DNA of 64,000 bases from JAUSIF01 sp040901465 (GTDB taxonomy: Bacteria > Pseudomonadota > Alphaproteobacteria > Rhizobiales > Xanthobacteraceae), in the NCBI GenBank assembly GCA_040901465.1, contig JBBDYN010000054.1:7407-71406 (forward strand), written 5' to 3'. Position numbers and translations under genes: made by a program. Positions within the stretch are counted from its first letter, which is position 1, and every line of letters begins with the position of its first letter. Below, in pieces: positions 43,633 through 52,016 of this stretch. Below the pieces are notes generated by a model that saw nothing but the letters and a program-made list of their open reading frames with translations, made no database searches and was not told the origin of the DNA.

Positions 43633-44535
43633 GTGGCAACGCCCGACGACATCGAACCGGACGACATCAAGAGCATTCCGACCTTCCGCGCGGCCTATTC
43701 CGATCGCACCGCGCTCCTGATGGCGAAGCTTTCGCTGCGCGCCTATCAAGCCTTCGACGTCGACGACAAGTCGTTCGGCGATTTCAGCAGAGGCTTCGAA
43801 GCCCTCGGCATGCGCCAGTGCGTCGGGCTGATCGACCGCGACGCCGGCACCGCCGGCTACGTGGTGGCCGGCGACGACCTCATCGCCGTGGTCTTTCGCG
43901 GAACGGAGGACGACCTCGACTGGAGGACCAACTTCCGTTTTCAGTTCGTGGAGTTGCAAGGCGGTGCGCGCGTGCACGCCGGTTTCTTTCAGGCGTATCT
44001 GACGATCCGCGACACGCTATTCACCACCGTCAAGCAGCTCGCGAAAAAGAAGCCGCGCCCGGTCTATCTCGCCGGACATTCGCTCGGCGGTGCGCTCGCC
44101 ATGATGGCGACGGCCGAGCTCTCGAACCACGACGACCGCGAGCTGCGCGACTGCATTGCCGCCTGCTACACGTTCGGCTCGCCCAAGGTCGGGGACCGTT
44201 CCTTCGATCAGTTCGTCAAGGTGCCACTCTATCGTGTGACGAACGGCGTCGACATCGTGCCCGCCGTGCCGCCCTGGTTCGGTTATCGCCAGGTCGGGGA
44301 CACCCGTTATTTTGGTCTGGCCGGCATCGCGCCCTTGCGCCGCGCGCCGCGCCTGTTGCGTCAAGCGCTGCGCAGCCTCCGCGCCCTCGCGGGCCTGATC
44401 TGGTCCGGGCGTCTGCGCAACGTCGCCGACCACAACATGCAGGTCTATGTCGGCAAGCTCGCCGCCTGGGCCGAGCAGAACATGGCCGAAACGCAAACGC
44501 GGCGCGAACAGACCGCCGATCCGGAGATACGGTGA
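43633..44535 (+). CDS. Class 3 lipase-family alpha/beta hydrolase
   Basis: 300 residues from GTG 43633, chosen because of GGAGG five bases upstream; longer starts would run into the repeat at 43277-43433. The lipase-3 core is clear: FRGTEDDLDWRTNFRF, HAGFFQAYLTIRDTL, the nucleophile elbow VYLAGHSLGGALAMM, ACYTFGSPKVGDRSF, VDIVPAVPPW and a late DHNMQVYVGKL with the catalytic His. No signal peptide, so the enzyme is probably cytosolic or membrane-associated. It hydrolyses acylglycerol-type esters; exact substrate unknown. The lepA remnant begins 22 bp after its stop. Confidence 0.88.
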   Translation: MATPDDIEPDDIKSIPTFRAAYSDRTALLMAKLSLRAYQAFDVDDKSFGDFSRGFEALGMRQCVGLIDRDAGTAGYVVAGDDLIAVVFRGTEDDLDWRTNFRFQFVELQGGARVHAGFFQAYLTIRDTLFTTVKQLAKKKPRPVYLAGHSLGGALAMMATAELSNHDDRELRDCIAACYTFGSPKVGDRSFDQFVKVPLYRVTNGVDIVPAVPPWFGYRQVGDTRYFGLAGIAPLRRAPRLLRQALRSLRALAGLIWSGRLRNVADHNMQVYVGKLAAWAEQNMAETQTRREQTADPEIR

Positions 44536-44557
44536 GCGTAGCCGCGACGCGTTCTAC

Positions 44558-44649
44558 TCACCCATCCACCTTCAGCGCGGCGATGAACGCCTCCTGCGGG
44601 ATGTCGACCTTGCCGTACTGGCGCATCCGCTTCTTGCCTTCTTCTGTTT
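44558..44649 (-). pseudogene. Displaced copy of the lepA 3' end
   Basis: This stretch encodes, on the minus strand, GKKRMRQYGKVDIPQEAFIA followed by ALKVDG and a stop, the same as the last ~26 residues of LepA (48030). The DNA is ~88% identical to 48030-48117, with a 36-bp identical block (44592-44627 versus 48064-48099); mismatches are mostly synonymous. It has no start codon. The similarity ends where the stop codon of the next gene begins. Two in-line copies of a gene 3' end are what integration into that gene end leaves behind. Confidence 0.8.
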
Positions 44650-46710
44650 CTATCGCGGGATGTCGAGTCTGCCCAACTCGTCGAGAATGTCGGACAGTGT
44701 GCTTGCGTCCCGATAGGGCTGCGACACCGCCCATTTGGCGAGCGTCAGGTTCGCGTCCAACTCGCAGGCCTCGGCGGCAACGCGACGCGCGTCGGCGGTC
44801 CACCCGCAGCGGATGAGTGCGCTGGCGAGGGTCAGGCGGCCGTTGAGCGAAGCCGGCGCGATGCGGACGATTTCCCGGGCGGCGACAACGGACAGGTCGG
44901 GCATGGTCGCATCGCGGTATGCTGCGGCGAGGATCTCGACGAACCATGGTGGGTACACGGGCATGTATCGGATCGCCCGCCGGGCGTGCACGACGGCCCT
45001 GCGAGGCTCGCCGCAATAGAGGAGCACGTTCGCGAGGAATCCGTTGGCATTCGTGCAGCCGGGGCGAATTTCGAGCGCCTCATGTGCGATCGCGAGGGCC
45101 TCGTCGAATCGCCTTTGCAGGAGTCGGACGTTACCGAGAACCGTGTGCGCTTGGCCGTCGGCGTCCTCCATCGCGATCGCTCGTTCCGCGTACGTGCCTG
45201 CCTGTTCGCGCGCCTCGATTGGGTTCGCGGCCCAGCCCCGCGTCGACTCGAACCACAGACAAAGCGCAGTCCACGTCGGCCCAAACGGTGAGTCGGGGGC
45301 CAGTTCGGTCAGCCGGAGAAAGCAGGCGCGGGCATTCGCGATCGATTCTTGGTTCATGCGCACGAACGCTTGAATTCCACGATAGAAGCATTGGCGCGCT
45401 TTGGGATCGGTCAGGCACTTGTGCCATACACGTGCTTGCTCGCCGCTCGCGAGCTTCACATTGAGCGCAGTGACGACCTGTGCGGTGATCTCGTCCTGGA
45501 CTACGAAGCTTCCGTCGAGCACGCAATCGTATTGATCGGACCATCGAACAGTTCCGGCGATCGTATCCGTGACCTGCACGCTCACCCGCACCCGATCCCC
45601 GGCACGCTGCACGTTGCCTTCTAGAACATAGCGAACGCCTGCCCGCGCCGCGGCCTCCGGGCCCGACAAGCCGCGCATCGCATAGGCGCTGCCTTGGCCG
45701 ATCAGAAACACGCCCGACATTTTCGTGAGTGCGTTCTGTATGTCGAGCCGCAATCCCTCCGCGAGCGCCTCGGTTTCCTCCTGCTCATCCCCAATCCTCT
45801 TGAACGGCAGCAGAACGATCGACGGCTGGCTCGGGAGCGACAGATCAAGGGCGTAGAGCGGAGCGGGGAGGCCGGAAGGGGCCGACGGAGAACGCTCGTC
45901 CATCAGTTCGTAGCCACCCGCATCGAGCCTCGTTGTTGGCGCCGACGGATCGACACCGAGGGCCGCCTGAACGCTTTCGCTGAGTCGGATCGCATCCGGA
46001 TGCGCGCGAAGGCCCAACTCGGCCGCGCGAGCCACGGCCGACCCGTCAGCACCTTCCGCCCCCGTGTCGAAATCGCCGGTGGCGACGCCGAAGCGATAGT
46101 GAACGCGGGTTTCCTCCGGTAGGCCTTGATTGGCCTCCGCGAGCAGCTGACGCGCGCCGCAGGTGGCGGCGACCGCGACCGCGGCACCGGAGAAGGTCGC
46201 GACCACGGTGTCGGTCGGTGTCTCCAGAATTCTTGCACCGCGACCTTCCATTGCCGAAATGACAGTCTCGCGGCCGTGGCGCAACGCGTTCCGCGCGACC
46301 AGTTCATCGTCACCCATCAGGACGCACGTCGTACGCGCCTCGCCGCGCACGATGACTAGGCCGGCCGGCAGCACGCCTTCTCGCGCGTCCGGGCTGGCGG
46401 TCTCTTCCCGGACCTCGCCGATGAAGCGGAAGCCCTTGCGGGGAAGAGTCTTGATGAGGTCCTGCGTCTTTCCGGTGTCGCCGATAGCTGTGCGTGCGGC
46501 GTTGATCCGGGTCGTCAGCGCCGAGTCGGATACGATTCGGCCGCCCCAGATGGCTTCGATGAGATCGTCCTTGGTTGCGACCCGGTCGCGATTGCGGATG
46601 AGATAGACAATGAGGTCGAACACCTGCGGCTCGACCGAAACGAGCGCCGCTCCGCGGCGAAGCTCGCGGCGTCCGACATCCAGGACGTGCTCGCCGAACC
46701 GGTATCTCAC
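44650..46710 (-). CDS. OmpR-type winged-helix regulator with cyclase-like, TolB/FlgO-like and TPR regions
   Basis: About 686 residues from a GTG at 46710, which gives the family-typical start MRYRFGEHVLDVGRREL; an ATG at 46758 is also open but would put the palindrome 46732-46751 into the coding region. Domains in order: DNA-binding winged helix (~1-100, DLIKTLPRKGFRFIGEV), a degenerate class III nucleotidyl cyclase-like part (~120-280, VHYRFGVATGDFD), a TolB/FlgO-like segment (SIVLLPFKRIGDEQEETEAL, RAGVRYVLEGNVQRAGDRVR), and C-terminal TPR repeats (~430-680). No transmembrane helix. Similar proteins are one-component regulators of unknown signal. Sits inside the lepA-flanked segment. Confidence 0.85.
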   Translation of the reverse strand: MRYRFGEHVLDVGRRELRRGAALVSVEPQVFDLIVYLIRNRDRVATKDDLIEAIWGGRIVSDSALTTRINAARTAIGDTGKTQDLIKTLPRKGFRFIGEVREETASPDAREGVLPAGLVIVRGEARTTCVLMGDDELVARNALRHGRETVISAMEGRGARILETPTDTVVATFSGAAVAVAATCGARQLLAEANQGLPEETRVHYRFGVATGDFDTGAEGADGSAVARAAELGLRAHPDAIRLSESVQAALGVDPSAPTTRLDAGGYELMDERSPSAPSGLPAPLYALDLSLPSQPSIVLLPFKRIGDEQEETEALAEGLRLDIQNALTKMSGVFLIGQGSAYAMRGLSGPEAAARAGVRYVLEGNVQRAGDRVRVSVQVTDTIAGTVRWSDQYDCVLDGSFVVQDEITAQVVTALNVKLASGEQARVWHKCLTDPKARQCFYRGIQAFVRMNQESIANARACFLRLTELAPDSPFGPTWTALCLWFESTRGWAANPIEAREQAGTYAERAIAMEDADGQAHTVLGNVRLLQRRFDEALAIAHEALEIRPGCTNANGFLANVLLYCGEPRRAVVHARRAIRYMPVYPPWFVEILAAAYRDATMPDLSVVAAREIVRIAPASLNGRLTLASALIRCGWTADARRVAAEACELDANLTLAKWAVSQPYRDASTLSDILDELGRLDIPR

Positions 46711-46731
46711 GCGCCTGACTCCCGCGAGCTG

Positions 46732-46751
46732 CTTGGACACTAGCGTCCAAG
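46732..46751. promoter_or_regulatory. 20-bp palindrome upstream of the winged-helix regulator
   Basis: cttggacactagcgtccaag: perfect 7-bp outer arms around a central CTAG, with one mismatched pair. Its edge is 22 bp upstream of the preferred GTG start of the regulator on the minus strand, so it is a good candidate for an autoregulatory operator. Confidence 0.5.
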
Positions 46752-46877
46752 GGCGCATCACGTCCAATTCCCAACCCGGCCGTAAGGAAAAGACAAGCGT
46801 TTCTTAAAGCGGCGCAACTTGCTCCGGGGCACCCTGTCTGCATCCGGCACGTTCGAATGGAGAGCCAGGAGGAAGCC

Positions 46878-47036
46878 ATGGGAGCCCATCGCAAGACCGA
46901 CAGCCGCGGAATCCGCCGGTCAAGCGGCCAGTCGATGGATCCCGATTTCTATCGTGATCGTGCCGCACAGGCGCGGTCAATCTTCCTGCGGGAGTTGCTC
47001 AGGCACTTTTTTCGGGCTCGCGCGACGCGCCGCTGA
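46878..47036 (+). CDS. Small basic protein (52 aa) of unknown function
   Basis: 52 residues from an ATG with GGAGG five bases upstream. N-terminal half polar (MGAHRKTDSRGIRRSSGQSM), C-terminal half a basic amphipathic stretch DPDFYRDRAAQARSIFLREL then LRHFFRARATRR. The pattern of an acidic-aromatic head, an alanine-rich helix and an arginine-rich end recalls the short alphaproteobacterial RSP_7527-like proteins, but this match is weak. Divergent from the large regulator; 26 bp before the next small gene. Confidence 0.55.
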   Translation: MGAHRKTDSRGIRRSSGQSMDPDFYRDRAAQARSIFLRELLRHFFRARATRR

Positions 47037-47062
47037 GCGACGCCCTGTGACAGGAGGAACCA

Positions 47063-47624
47063 ATGCGAAATTTCCACGCGCTGGGTCTGGCAGCTGCGCT
47101 GCTCGCTAGCGTCGCCTTAGCGACGCCTGCCGTGTCGACCGACGCAAAGCAAGCGCTCGATGTGCGCGAATCGAGACGCGGCGGGCGGGAGATGTCACTC
47201 GTACGGCCAGGAAAGCGGCACCGTCGTCCTGTGCGTCGACAACAGCAGTTCGGGCAAAGGCGTGCAATGTGTGCAGTGTCAGAAAGGGAAACAGTGCTCG
47301 GTCATTCCCAATCAGGCGCCGGTGGCGACGGGAGGCAAAAAGCCTCTGCTGGGTGCGAGCGCCCTTGGAGTGCGGGCGAATACGGTCAGACCGGCGGACG
47401 GTAAGACGTGGAAAGCAGAGGGTGTCGCCGCCAGGCCGCCTTCGGCCGCCGGCCTGCAGGAAGATCGCGGCGCGGTCCAAGCTCAAGGCTCGGTCGTCCG
47501 CGATCACCGCGGTCAGCGGCAGGTGGCGCAGCCGACGCGCACTTGTCGCAACGACTGCGAGTCAGGTGTCATTCGCGATCGTCGGGGTCCGAAACCCAAG
47601 GCGGAAGGTAGTGGGCGGCGCTGA
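47063..47624 (+). pseudogene. Secreted Cys-rich protein, apparently frameshifted
   Basis: The ATG at 47063 has a strong GGAGG upstream and opens a good signal peptide (FHALGLAAALLASVALATPA). In that frame the protein soon becomes nonsense and stops at 47404. A different frame, open from before 47160 to the stop at 47624, encodes a plausible mature part: CHSYGQESGTVVLCVDNSSS and KGVQCVQCQKGKQCSVIP. Changing frame by one base between ~47130 and 47190 (for example in ggcgggcggg) joins them. The C-terminal part carries SVVRDHRGQRQ and GVIRDRRGPKP. Either a recent frameshift or a sequencing error. Confidence 0.6.
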
Positions 47625-47669
47625 GAGGGGGCGGTGGCGTCGCTTCGGGAGCAAGCGGAGGAAACGATC

Positions 47670-47912
47670 ATGTCCCGTTCCGCAATATTGATGCTCGCAG
47701 CGGCGATCACCGGACCTGCGGTAAGCGTTGACATGACGCACGCGCAGCCGGTGGTACGCGACCATCGCGGCGAGCGGCCGAGAATGCCTCCACCGAATTC
47801 CAGTGGTTGGCAGCCGACGCCCACTTTCTGCTTTCAAGGTATTCTTGGCGTACCCGTATGCACGCCATCAACCGCAGTTCGCGACCATCGAAAAAGAGAC
47901 GGCGCCAAGTAG
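47670..47912 (+). CDS. Small secreted protein with VRDHR motifs (80 aa)
   Basis: 80 residues from an ATG with GGAGGAA six bases upstream. Signal peptide SAILMLAAAITGPAVSVDMT ending HAQ. The mature part has PVVRDHRGERPRMPP, a central stretch with two Cys (TFCFQGILGVPVC) that could form a disulfide, and ends TAVRDHRKRDGAK. The same VRDHR motif occurs in the neighbouring frameshifted gene, so the two are probably paralogous or act together. Function unknown. Confidence 0.65.
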   Translation: MSRSAILMLAAAITGPAVSVDMTHAQPVVRDHRGERPRMPPPNSSGWQPTPTFCFQGILGVPVCTPSTAVRDHRKRDGAK

Positions 47913-48029
47913 TTTCGCGGATGGCGTCGCGCCTCGCCGGCGGTGAGAATGGCTGCGAGGTAACGCTGCGCTCTTGTTTCGGCCATGAAATACTCGACTG
48001 TGCGATCCGATCCTGAGCGCTCTTCCGCC

Positions 48030-49835
48030 TTAGGCGTCCACCTTCAACGCCGCGATGAAGGCTTCCTGCGGGATGTCGACCTTGCCGTACTGGCGCATCT
48101 TCTTCTTGCCCTTTTTCTGCTTCTCCAGAAGCTTGCGCTTTCTCGTCACGTCGCCGCCGTAGCACTTCGCGGTCACGTCCTTGCGCAGCGCGCGGATCGT
48201 CTCGCGCGCGATGATCTTGCCGCCGATCGCGGCCTGGATCGGGATCTGGAACATGTGCGGCGGGATCAGCTCCTTCAGCTTCTCGCACATGGCGCGGCCG
48301 CGGCTCTCCGCGCGCGCGCGGTGCACGAGCATGGCGAGCGCGTCCACCGGCTCGCCATTGACGAGGATCGAGAGGCGCACGAGGTCCGCCGGCCGCCGGT
48401 CGGTGAGGTGGTAGTCGAACGACGCGTAGCCGCGCGATACCGATTTCAGCCGGTCGTAGAAGTCGAACACCACTTCGTTCAGCGGGAGGTCGTAGGTAAC
48501 CATGGCGCGCGAGCCGACATAGGTGAGCTCGACCTGGCTGCCGCGCCGGTCCTCGCAGAGCTTCAGGATCGCGCCGAGGTGTTCGTCGGGCGAGATGATG
48601 ACGGCGCGGATCCACGGCTCGCGGATTTCCTTGATCTTCATTACCTCCGGCATATCCACCGGATTGTGGATCTCGATCGTTTCGCCGTTCGTCAATTCGA
48701 TTTCGTAAATGACCGAAGGAGCCGTCGCGATCAGTTCGAGCCCGAACTCGCGCTCGAGCCGCTCCTCGATGATCTCGAGGTGCAGGAGCCCGAGGAAGCC
48801 GCAGCGGAAGCCGAAGCCGAGCGCCGCACTCGTCTCCGGCTCGAACGTGAAGCTCGCATCGTTGAGCCGGAGCCGGCTCATCGCCGCGCGCAAGTCCTCG
48901 AAGTTGGCGGCATCGAGCGGGAACAGCCCGCAGAACACCACCGGCTGCGCCGGCCGGAAGCCGGGCAGCGGCTCGTGCACGGGCTTCCTGTCGTCGGTGA
49001 TCGTGTCGCCGACGCGCGTGTCCGCGACCTCCTTGATGGAGGCGGTGAGAAATCCGATCTCGCCCGGCCCGAGGCTCTCCACCTCGAGGCGCTTCGGCGT
49101 GAACACGCCGACACGGTCCACTTCGTAATGCGCGGCGGTGCCGATCATGCGGATGCGCTGGCCCTTGCGCAGGCTGCCGTCCACGATCCGGAACAGCACC
49201 ACGACGCCGAGATAGGCGTCGTACCAGCTGTCGACGAGAAGCGCCTTGAGCGGCGCGTCGGCGTCGCCCCTGGGCGGCGGCAGCCGCGTCACGATCGCTT
49301 CCAGCACTTCCGGCACGCCTTCGCCGGTCTTCGCCGAAATCGGAATCGCGTTCGACGCGTCGAGGCCGATCACCTCTTCGATTTGCGATTTCACCTTCTC
49401 GGGCTCGGCCGCGGGCAGATCGACCTTGTTCAGGATCGGCACGATCTCGTGATTGTTGTCGAGCGCCTGGTAGACGTTGGCGAGCGTCTGCGCCTCGACG
49501 CCCTGGGAGGCGTCCACGACGAGGAGCGATCCTTCGCAGGCGGCGAGCGAGCGGTTCACCTCATAGGCGAAGTCCACGTGCCCGGGCGTGTCGATCAGGT
49601 TCAGCACATAGTCCTTGCCGTCGCGCGCCCGGTAGTTGAGGCGCACGGTCTGCGCCTTGATCGTGATGCCGCGCTCGCGCTCGATGTCCATGGAATCGAG
49701 CACCTGCTCCTTCATCTCGCGCTCGGCGAGGCCGCCGGTTATCTGGATCAGCCGGTCGGCGAGCGTCGACTTGCCATGGTCGATGTGCGCGATGATCGCG
49801 AAGTTGCGGATATGGGCGAGCGGGCTGTCGGTCAT
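48030..49835 (-). CDS. lepA: Elongation factor 4 (LepA), ribosome-associated GTPase
   Basis: 601 residues, full length. G1 AHIDHGKSTLADRL, G3 DTPGHVDFAYEVNRSLAAC, G4 NKVDLPAAEP; then EF-G-like domains II, III and V, and the LepA-specific C-terminal domain (EKQKKGKKKMRQYGKVDIPQ). It acts on the ribosome during translation or assembly under stress. Its 3' end is duplicated at 44558-44649. Codon choice in the tail differs from the displaced copy. Confidence 0.97.
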   Translation of the reverse strand: MTDSPLAHIRNFAIIAHIDHGKSTLADRLIQITGGLAEREMKEQVLDSMDIERERGITIKAQTVRLNYRARDGKDYVLNLIDTPGHVDFAYEVNRSLAACEGSLLVVDASQGVEAQTLANVYQALDNNHEIVPILNKVDLPAAEPEKVKSQIEEVIGLDASNAIPISAKTGEGVPEVLEAIVTRLPPPRGDADAPLKALLVDSWYDAYLGVVVLFRIVDGSLRKGQRIRMIGTAAHYEVDRVGVFTPKRLEVESLGPGEIGFLTASIKEVADTRVGDTITDDRKPVHEPLPGFRPAQPVVFCGLFPLDAANFEDLRAAMSRLRLNDASFTFEPETSAALGFGFRCGFLGLLHLEIIEERLEREFGLELIATAPSVIYEIELTNGETIEIHNPVDMPEVMKIKEIREPWIRAVIISPDEHLGAILKLCEDRRGSQVELTYVGSRAMVTYDLPLNEVVFDFYDRLKSVSRGYASFDYHLTDRRPADLVRLSILVNGEPVDALAMLVHRARAESRGRAMCEKLKELIPPHMFQIPIQAAIGGKIIARETIRALRKDVTAKCYGGDVTRKRKLLEKQKKGKKKMRQYGKVDIPQEAFIAALKVDA

Positions 49836-49971
49836 GGCGGGCGGGATAGCATCCGGATTGCGGCAGGCGAAGTGTCATGCGGTCACGGCGGCGCCGTGGA
49901 CCATTCTCGTCCCGCCGATATACTGACGGCTTGGACGGGAAGCATCTTATCTATGACCGGGGGAGGGCGCG

Positions 49972-50955
49972 ATGCCAGCAGTTTCCACTATCGCAAGGAT
50001 ACTTTTTCCATTTGTCGCGATAGCCGCGACCGTCCTCGCGGCCGGCGGCGGGCGCGCCGAGCAGTTCAAGGTGCTGACTTCGGTGCCCGCGAAGATGACG
50101 AAGGGCACGACGGCCTTCATCGACACGCTCAAGGGTCCCAGGCTCCTGGAGATCGATTCCTCTGGAACCGTGGTCTGGCAATGCTCGCTTGCCATGCCGC
50201 CTTATGCCGGCGGCGACATCCAGAGCGGCGCCGACGTCGAATGGGTGCCCGCGAACGATTCATTTCTTGTCGTCATTCCGCTGCACGGAATTTTCCAGGT
50301 TGATCGCAAGTGCGGTGTGATCCGCCAGCACCGCACGAGCAAGGTGAGCCACGACGCCGACATGCTGCCGAACGGCAACATCCTTCATACCCTCGGCTGG
50401 GACGGCAACAACGACAGCCAGGCGGTCGAGCTCGATCCCGCAGGCAAGACCGTGTGGAGTTGGCAGGCGCTCGGCAAATTGGATGAGAGCTGGCGCAGGA
50501 TGCCCGGCAAAGGCAAGGAGCGGCGGCCGTCCTATGCGCATGCCAACGCCGTGGTCCGGCTTCCGAACGGCGACACGCTCGTCAGCCTGCGTAATTTCCA
50601 TCGCGTCGTGCGCGTTTCGCCTAGCGGCGAGGTCAAGATGATCTGGGGACCCGTTCCGGCGGTGCACGAGCCCAATCTCATGCCTGACGGCGCCATGGTG
50701 GCGAGCAACCATCGCGAGAGTATCGTCGTGGTACTTAAGGATGGAAAACGCACCACGCTGTTCGACAACCCGCTACGCGTCGAGCCCATGCGTACGTTGC
50801 AGCCGGTAGCGAGCGGCAACTTTCTCCTCACCGGCGGCGAGGACATCGTCGAGATCGACGGCGCCGGACATGTCGTCTGGCACGTCAAGATTTACACGGG
50901 CCTCGGCGAGCGTGCCGGCAACGGCGTCTACAAGGCCGTGCGGGTCGCGAAATAG
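49972..50955 (+). CDS. Secreted arylsulfotransferase (ASST)-like beta-propeller protein
   Basis: 327 residues. Signal peptide (ILFPFVAIAATVLAAGGGRA). Repeating blades of the ASST/TolB-like propeller: ALIDTL-type FIDTLKGPRLLEIDSSGTVV, SHDADMLPNGNILHTLGWDG, YAHANAVVRLPNGDTLVSLR, HEPNLMPDGAMVASNHRESI. ASST enzymes transfer sulfate between phenols using an active-site His; SHDADML and HANAV contain conserved-looking His, but I cannot identify the catalytic one with certainty. Periplasmic. The stop codon abuts the palindromic repeat at 50955. Confidence 0.78.
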   Translation: MPAVSTIARILFPFVAIAATVLAAGGGRAEQFKVLTSVPAKMTKGTTAFIDTLKGPRLLEIDSSGTVVWQCSLAMPPYAGGDIQSGADVEWVPANDSFLVVIPLHGIFQVDRKCGVIRQHRTSKVSHDADMLPNGNILHTLGWDGNNDSQAVELDPAGKTVWSWQALGKLDESWRRMPGKGKERRPSYAHANAVVRLPNGDTLVSLRNFHRVVRVSPSGEVKMIWGPVPAVHEPNLMPDGAMVASNHRESIVVVLKDGKRTTLFDNPLRVEPMRTLQPVASGNFLLTGGEDIVEIDGAGHVVWHVKIYTGLGERAGNGVYKAVRVAK

Positions 50956-51029
50956 AGCATGATCCCAAAAAAGCCTGCCCCGGACTTGATCCGGGGTGGA
51001 AACCGGTTTTGACGCGAGGGATCATGCTC
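50955..51029. repeat. 75-bp palindromic element (gagcatgatccc ... gggatcatgctc)
   Basis: Perfect 12-bp terminal inverted repeats gagcatgatccc (50955-50966) and gggatcatgctc (51018-51029), with an inner hairpin ccccgga-cttga-tccgggg (50978-50996). It fills the gap between two convergent genes; its first G is the last base of the upstream stop codon. This is a well-known Hyphomicrobiales repeat type and probably serves as a bidirectional terminator. Confidence 0.85.
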
Positions 51030-51042
51030 AAATAATAGATGC

Positions 51043-51834
51043 TCACTCCGCCGCGAGCCGCGCGTCGTAGGGGAACGGCTCGAGCGCGACCGGCCTGCCG
51101 TCGCCGGCGACAATCAGGTGCCCCGCCGGCACCGGCTTCCAGTGCGTGCGGTCCTGGTCGAGCGGCTCCGAGACCACGACCAATTGGTCGCCGGCGTCCC
51201 AATAATAGAGCGAAGTCGCGGTGTCGTCGGTGGCGAAGCGGAACGCATAAAGGTGCTTGCCGTCGGACAGCGCCGCCGTGAAGCGCACCGGCTCCTTCGT
51301 TCCGCTCGAGCGCACGATGTCGGCGACGGTCGCGAGCGTGCGCGCGGTGGCGCCGATCACGTCCTTGTCCGCGCCCGCGCCGAGGATCGCGAGGAATACG
51401 GCTTCGGAGTCCGTGGTGCCGAGGCGCGCGTTGTAATACGCGTCGGGAATGAGCGCCTCCACCTTGCGCCGCACGAGGCTCCAGTCGCCGATCTGGCCGT
51501 TGTGCATGAACAGCCATTTGCCATAGGCGAACGGATGGCAATTCGGCCGCGTGATCGGCGTGCCGGTCGAGGCGCGCACATGTCCGAAGAACAGATTTGA
51601 CTGGATGTGGCGCGCGAGATGGCGCAGATTTTCGTCGGACCAGGCTGGGCGAATTTCGCGATAGATGCCGGGCTCGGGCATCTCGCCGTACCAGCCGAGG
51701 CCGAAGCCGTCGCCGTTCAGGGTGTCGGTCGATTCCCGCGCGCGCCGACTCTGCTCGATGAGCGAATGAACCGGCGCCGTGACGTAGTGTTCGAGCGCGA
51801 TCGGCTTTCCGCGATAGGCGATCCAGCGGCACAT
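51043..51834 (-). CDS. Class II glutamine amidotransferase (YafJ/EgtC-like)
   Basis: 263 residues. Ntn hydrolase: the N-terminal nucleophile is Cys2 (MCRWIAYRG), followed by GDGFGLGWYGE, FFGHVRASTGTPITRPNCHP and FMHNGQIGDWSLVRRKVE, all parts of the glutaminase site. It releases ammonia from a gamma-glutamyl group or cleaves a gamma-glutamyl amide, as EgtC does. No ergothioneine genes are near, so the substrate is open. Confidence 0.88.
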   Translation of the reverse strand: MCRWIAYRGKPIALEHYVTAPVHSLIEQSRRARESTDTLNGDGFGLGWYGEMPEPGIYREIRPAWSDENLRHLARHIQSNLFFGHVRASTGTPITRPNCHPFAYGKWLFMHNGQIGDWSLVRRKVEALIPDAYYNARLGTTDSEAVFLAILGAGADKDVIGATARTLATVADIVRSSGTKEPVRFTAALSDGKHLYAFRFATDDTATSLYYWDAGDQLVVVSEPLDQDRTHWKPVPAGHLIVAGDGRPVALEPFPYDARLAAE

Positions 51835-52016
51835 GGGAAGTTCGTTCCGGGCAGCCCCCTGAACTTTCTAGCAGTTTGGCCGCGCCAAATGAACACTCTA
51901 TGAACGCCAAGCCATGAACAATGTGCCGCACCGCGGCCCCGCGTGGTCACGGCGACGACCTGAAAATCGGACCGTAAGCAATGGAACCGGCTCCCGCGCT
52001 CCGGGTCGCTACGCGA

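Larger units (their letters stand above)
44650..48029. mobile_element. Accessory segment bounded by duplicated lepA 3' ends (possible genomic island remnant)
   Basis: The segment lies between intact lepA (3' end at 48030) and a second, diverged copy of its 3' end (44558-44649) in the same orientation. It contains the large regulator and three small genes. This is the geometry expected after site-specific integration into the 3' end of a gene, where the incoming element supplies a replacement end. No integrase or transposase is present, so the segment is either a decayed element or the product of another type of recombination. Confidence 0.4.

Noticed and set aside
44558..45016. A 152-residue minus-strand frame ending in the LepA tail
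   Set aside because: Only the last 26 residues match LepA; the rest is a shadow of the TPR region of the regulator in another frame.
44650..48029. Integrase, transposase or att-adjacent tRNA in the lepA-bounded segment
   Set aside because: I read all frames and found none, so the island call rests only on the duplicated lepA end.
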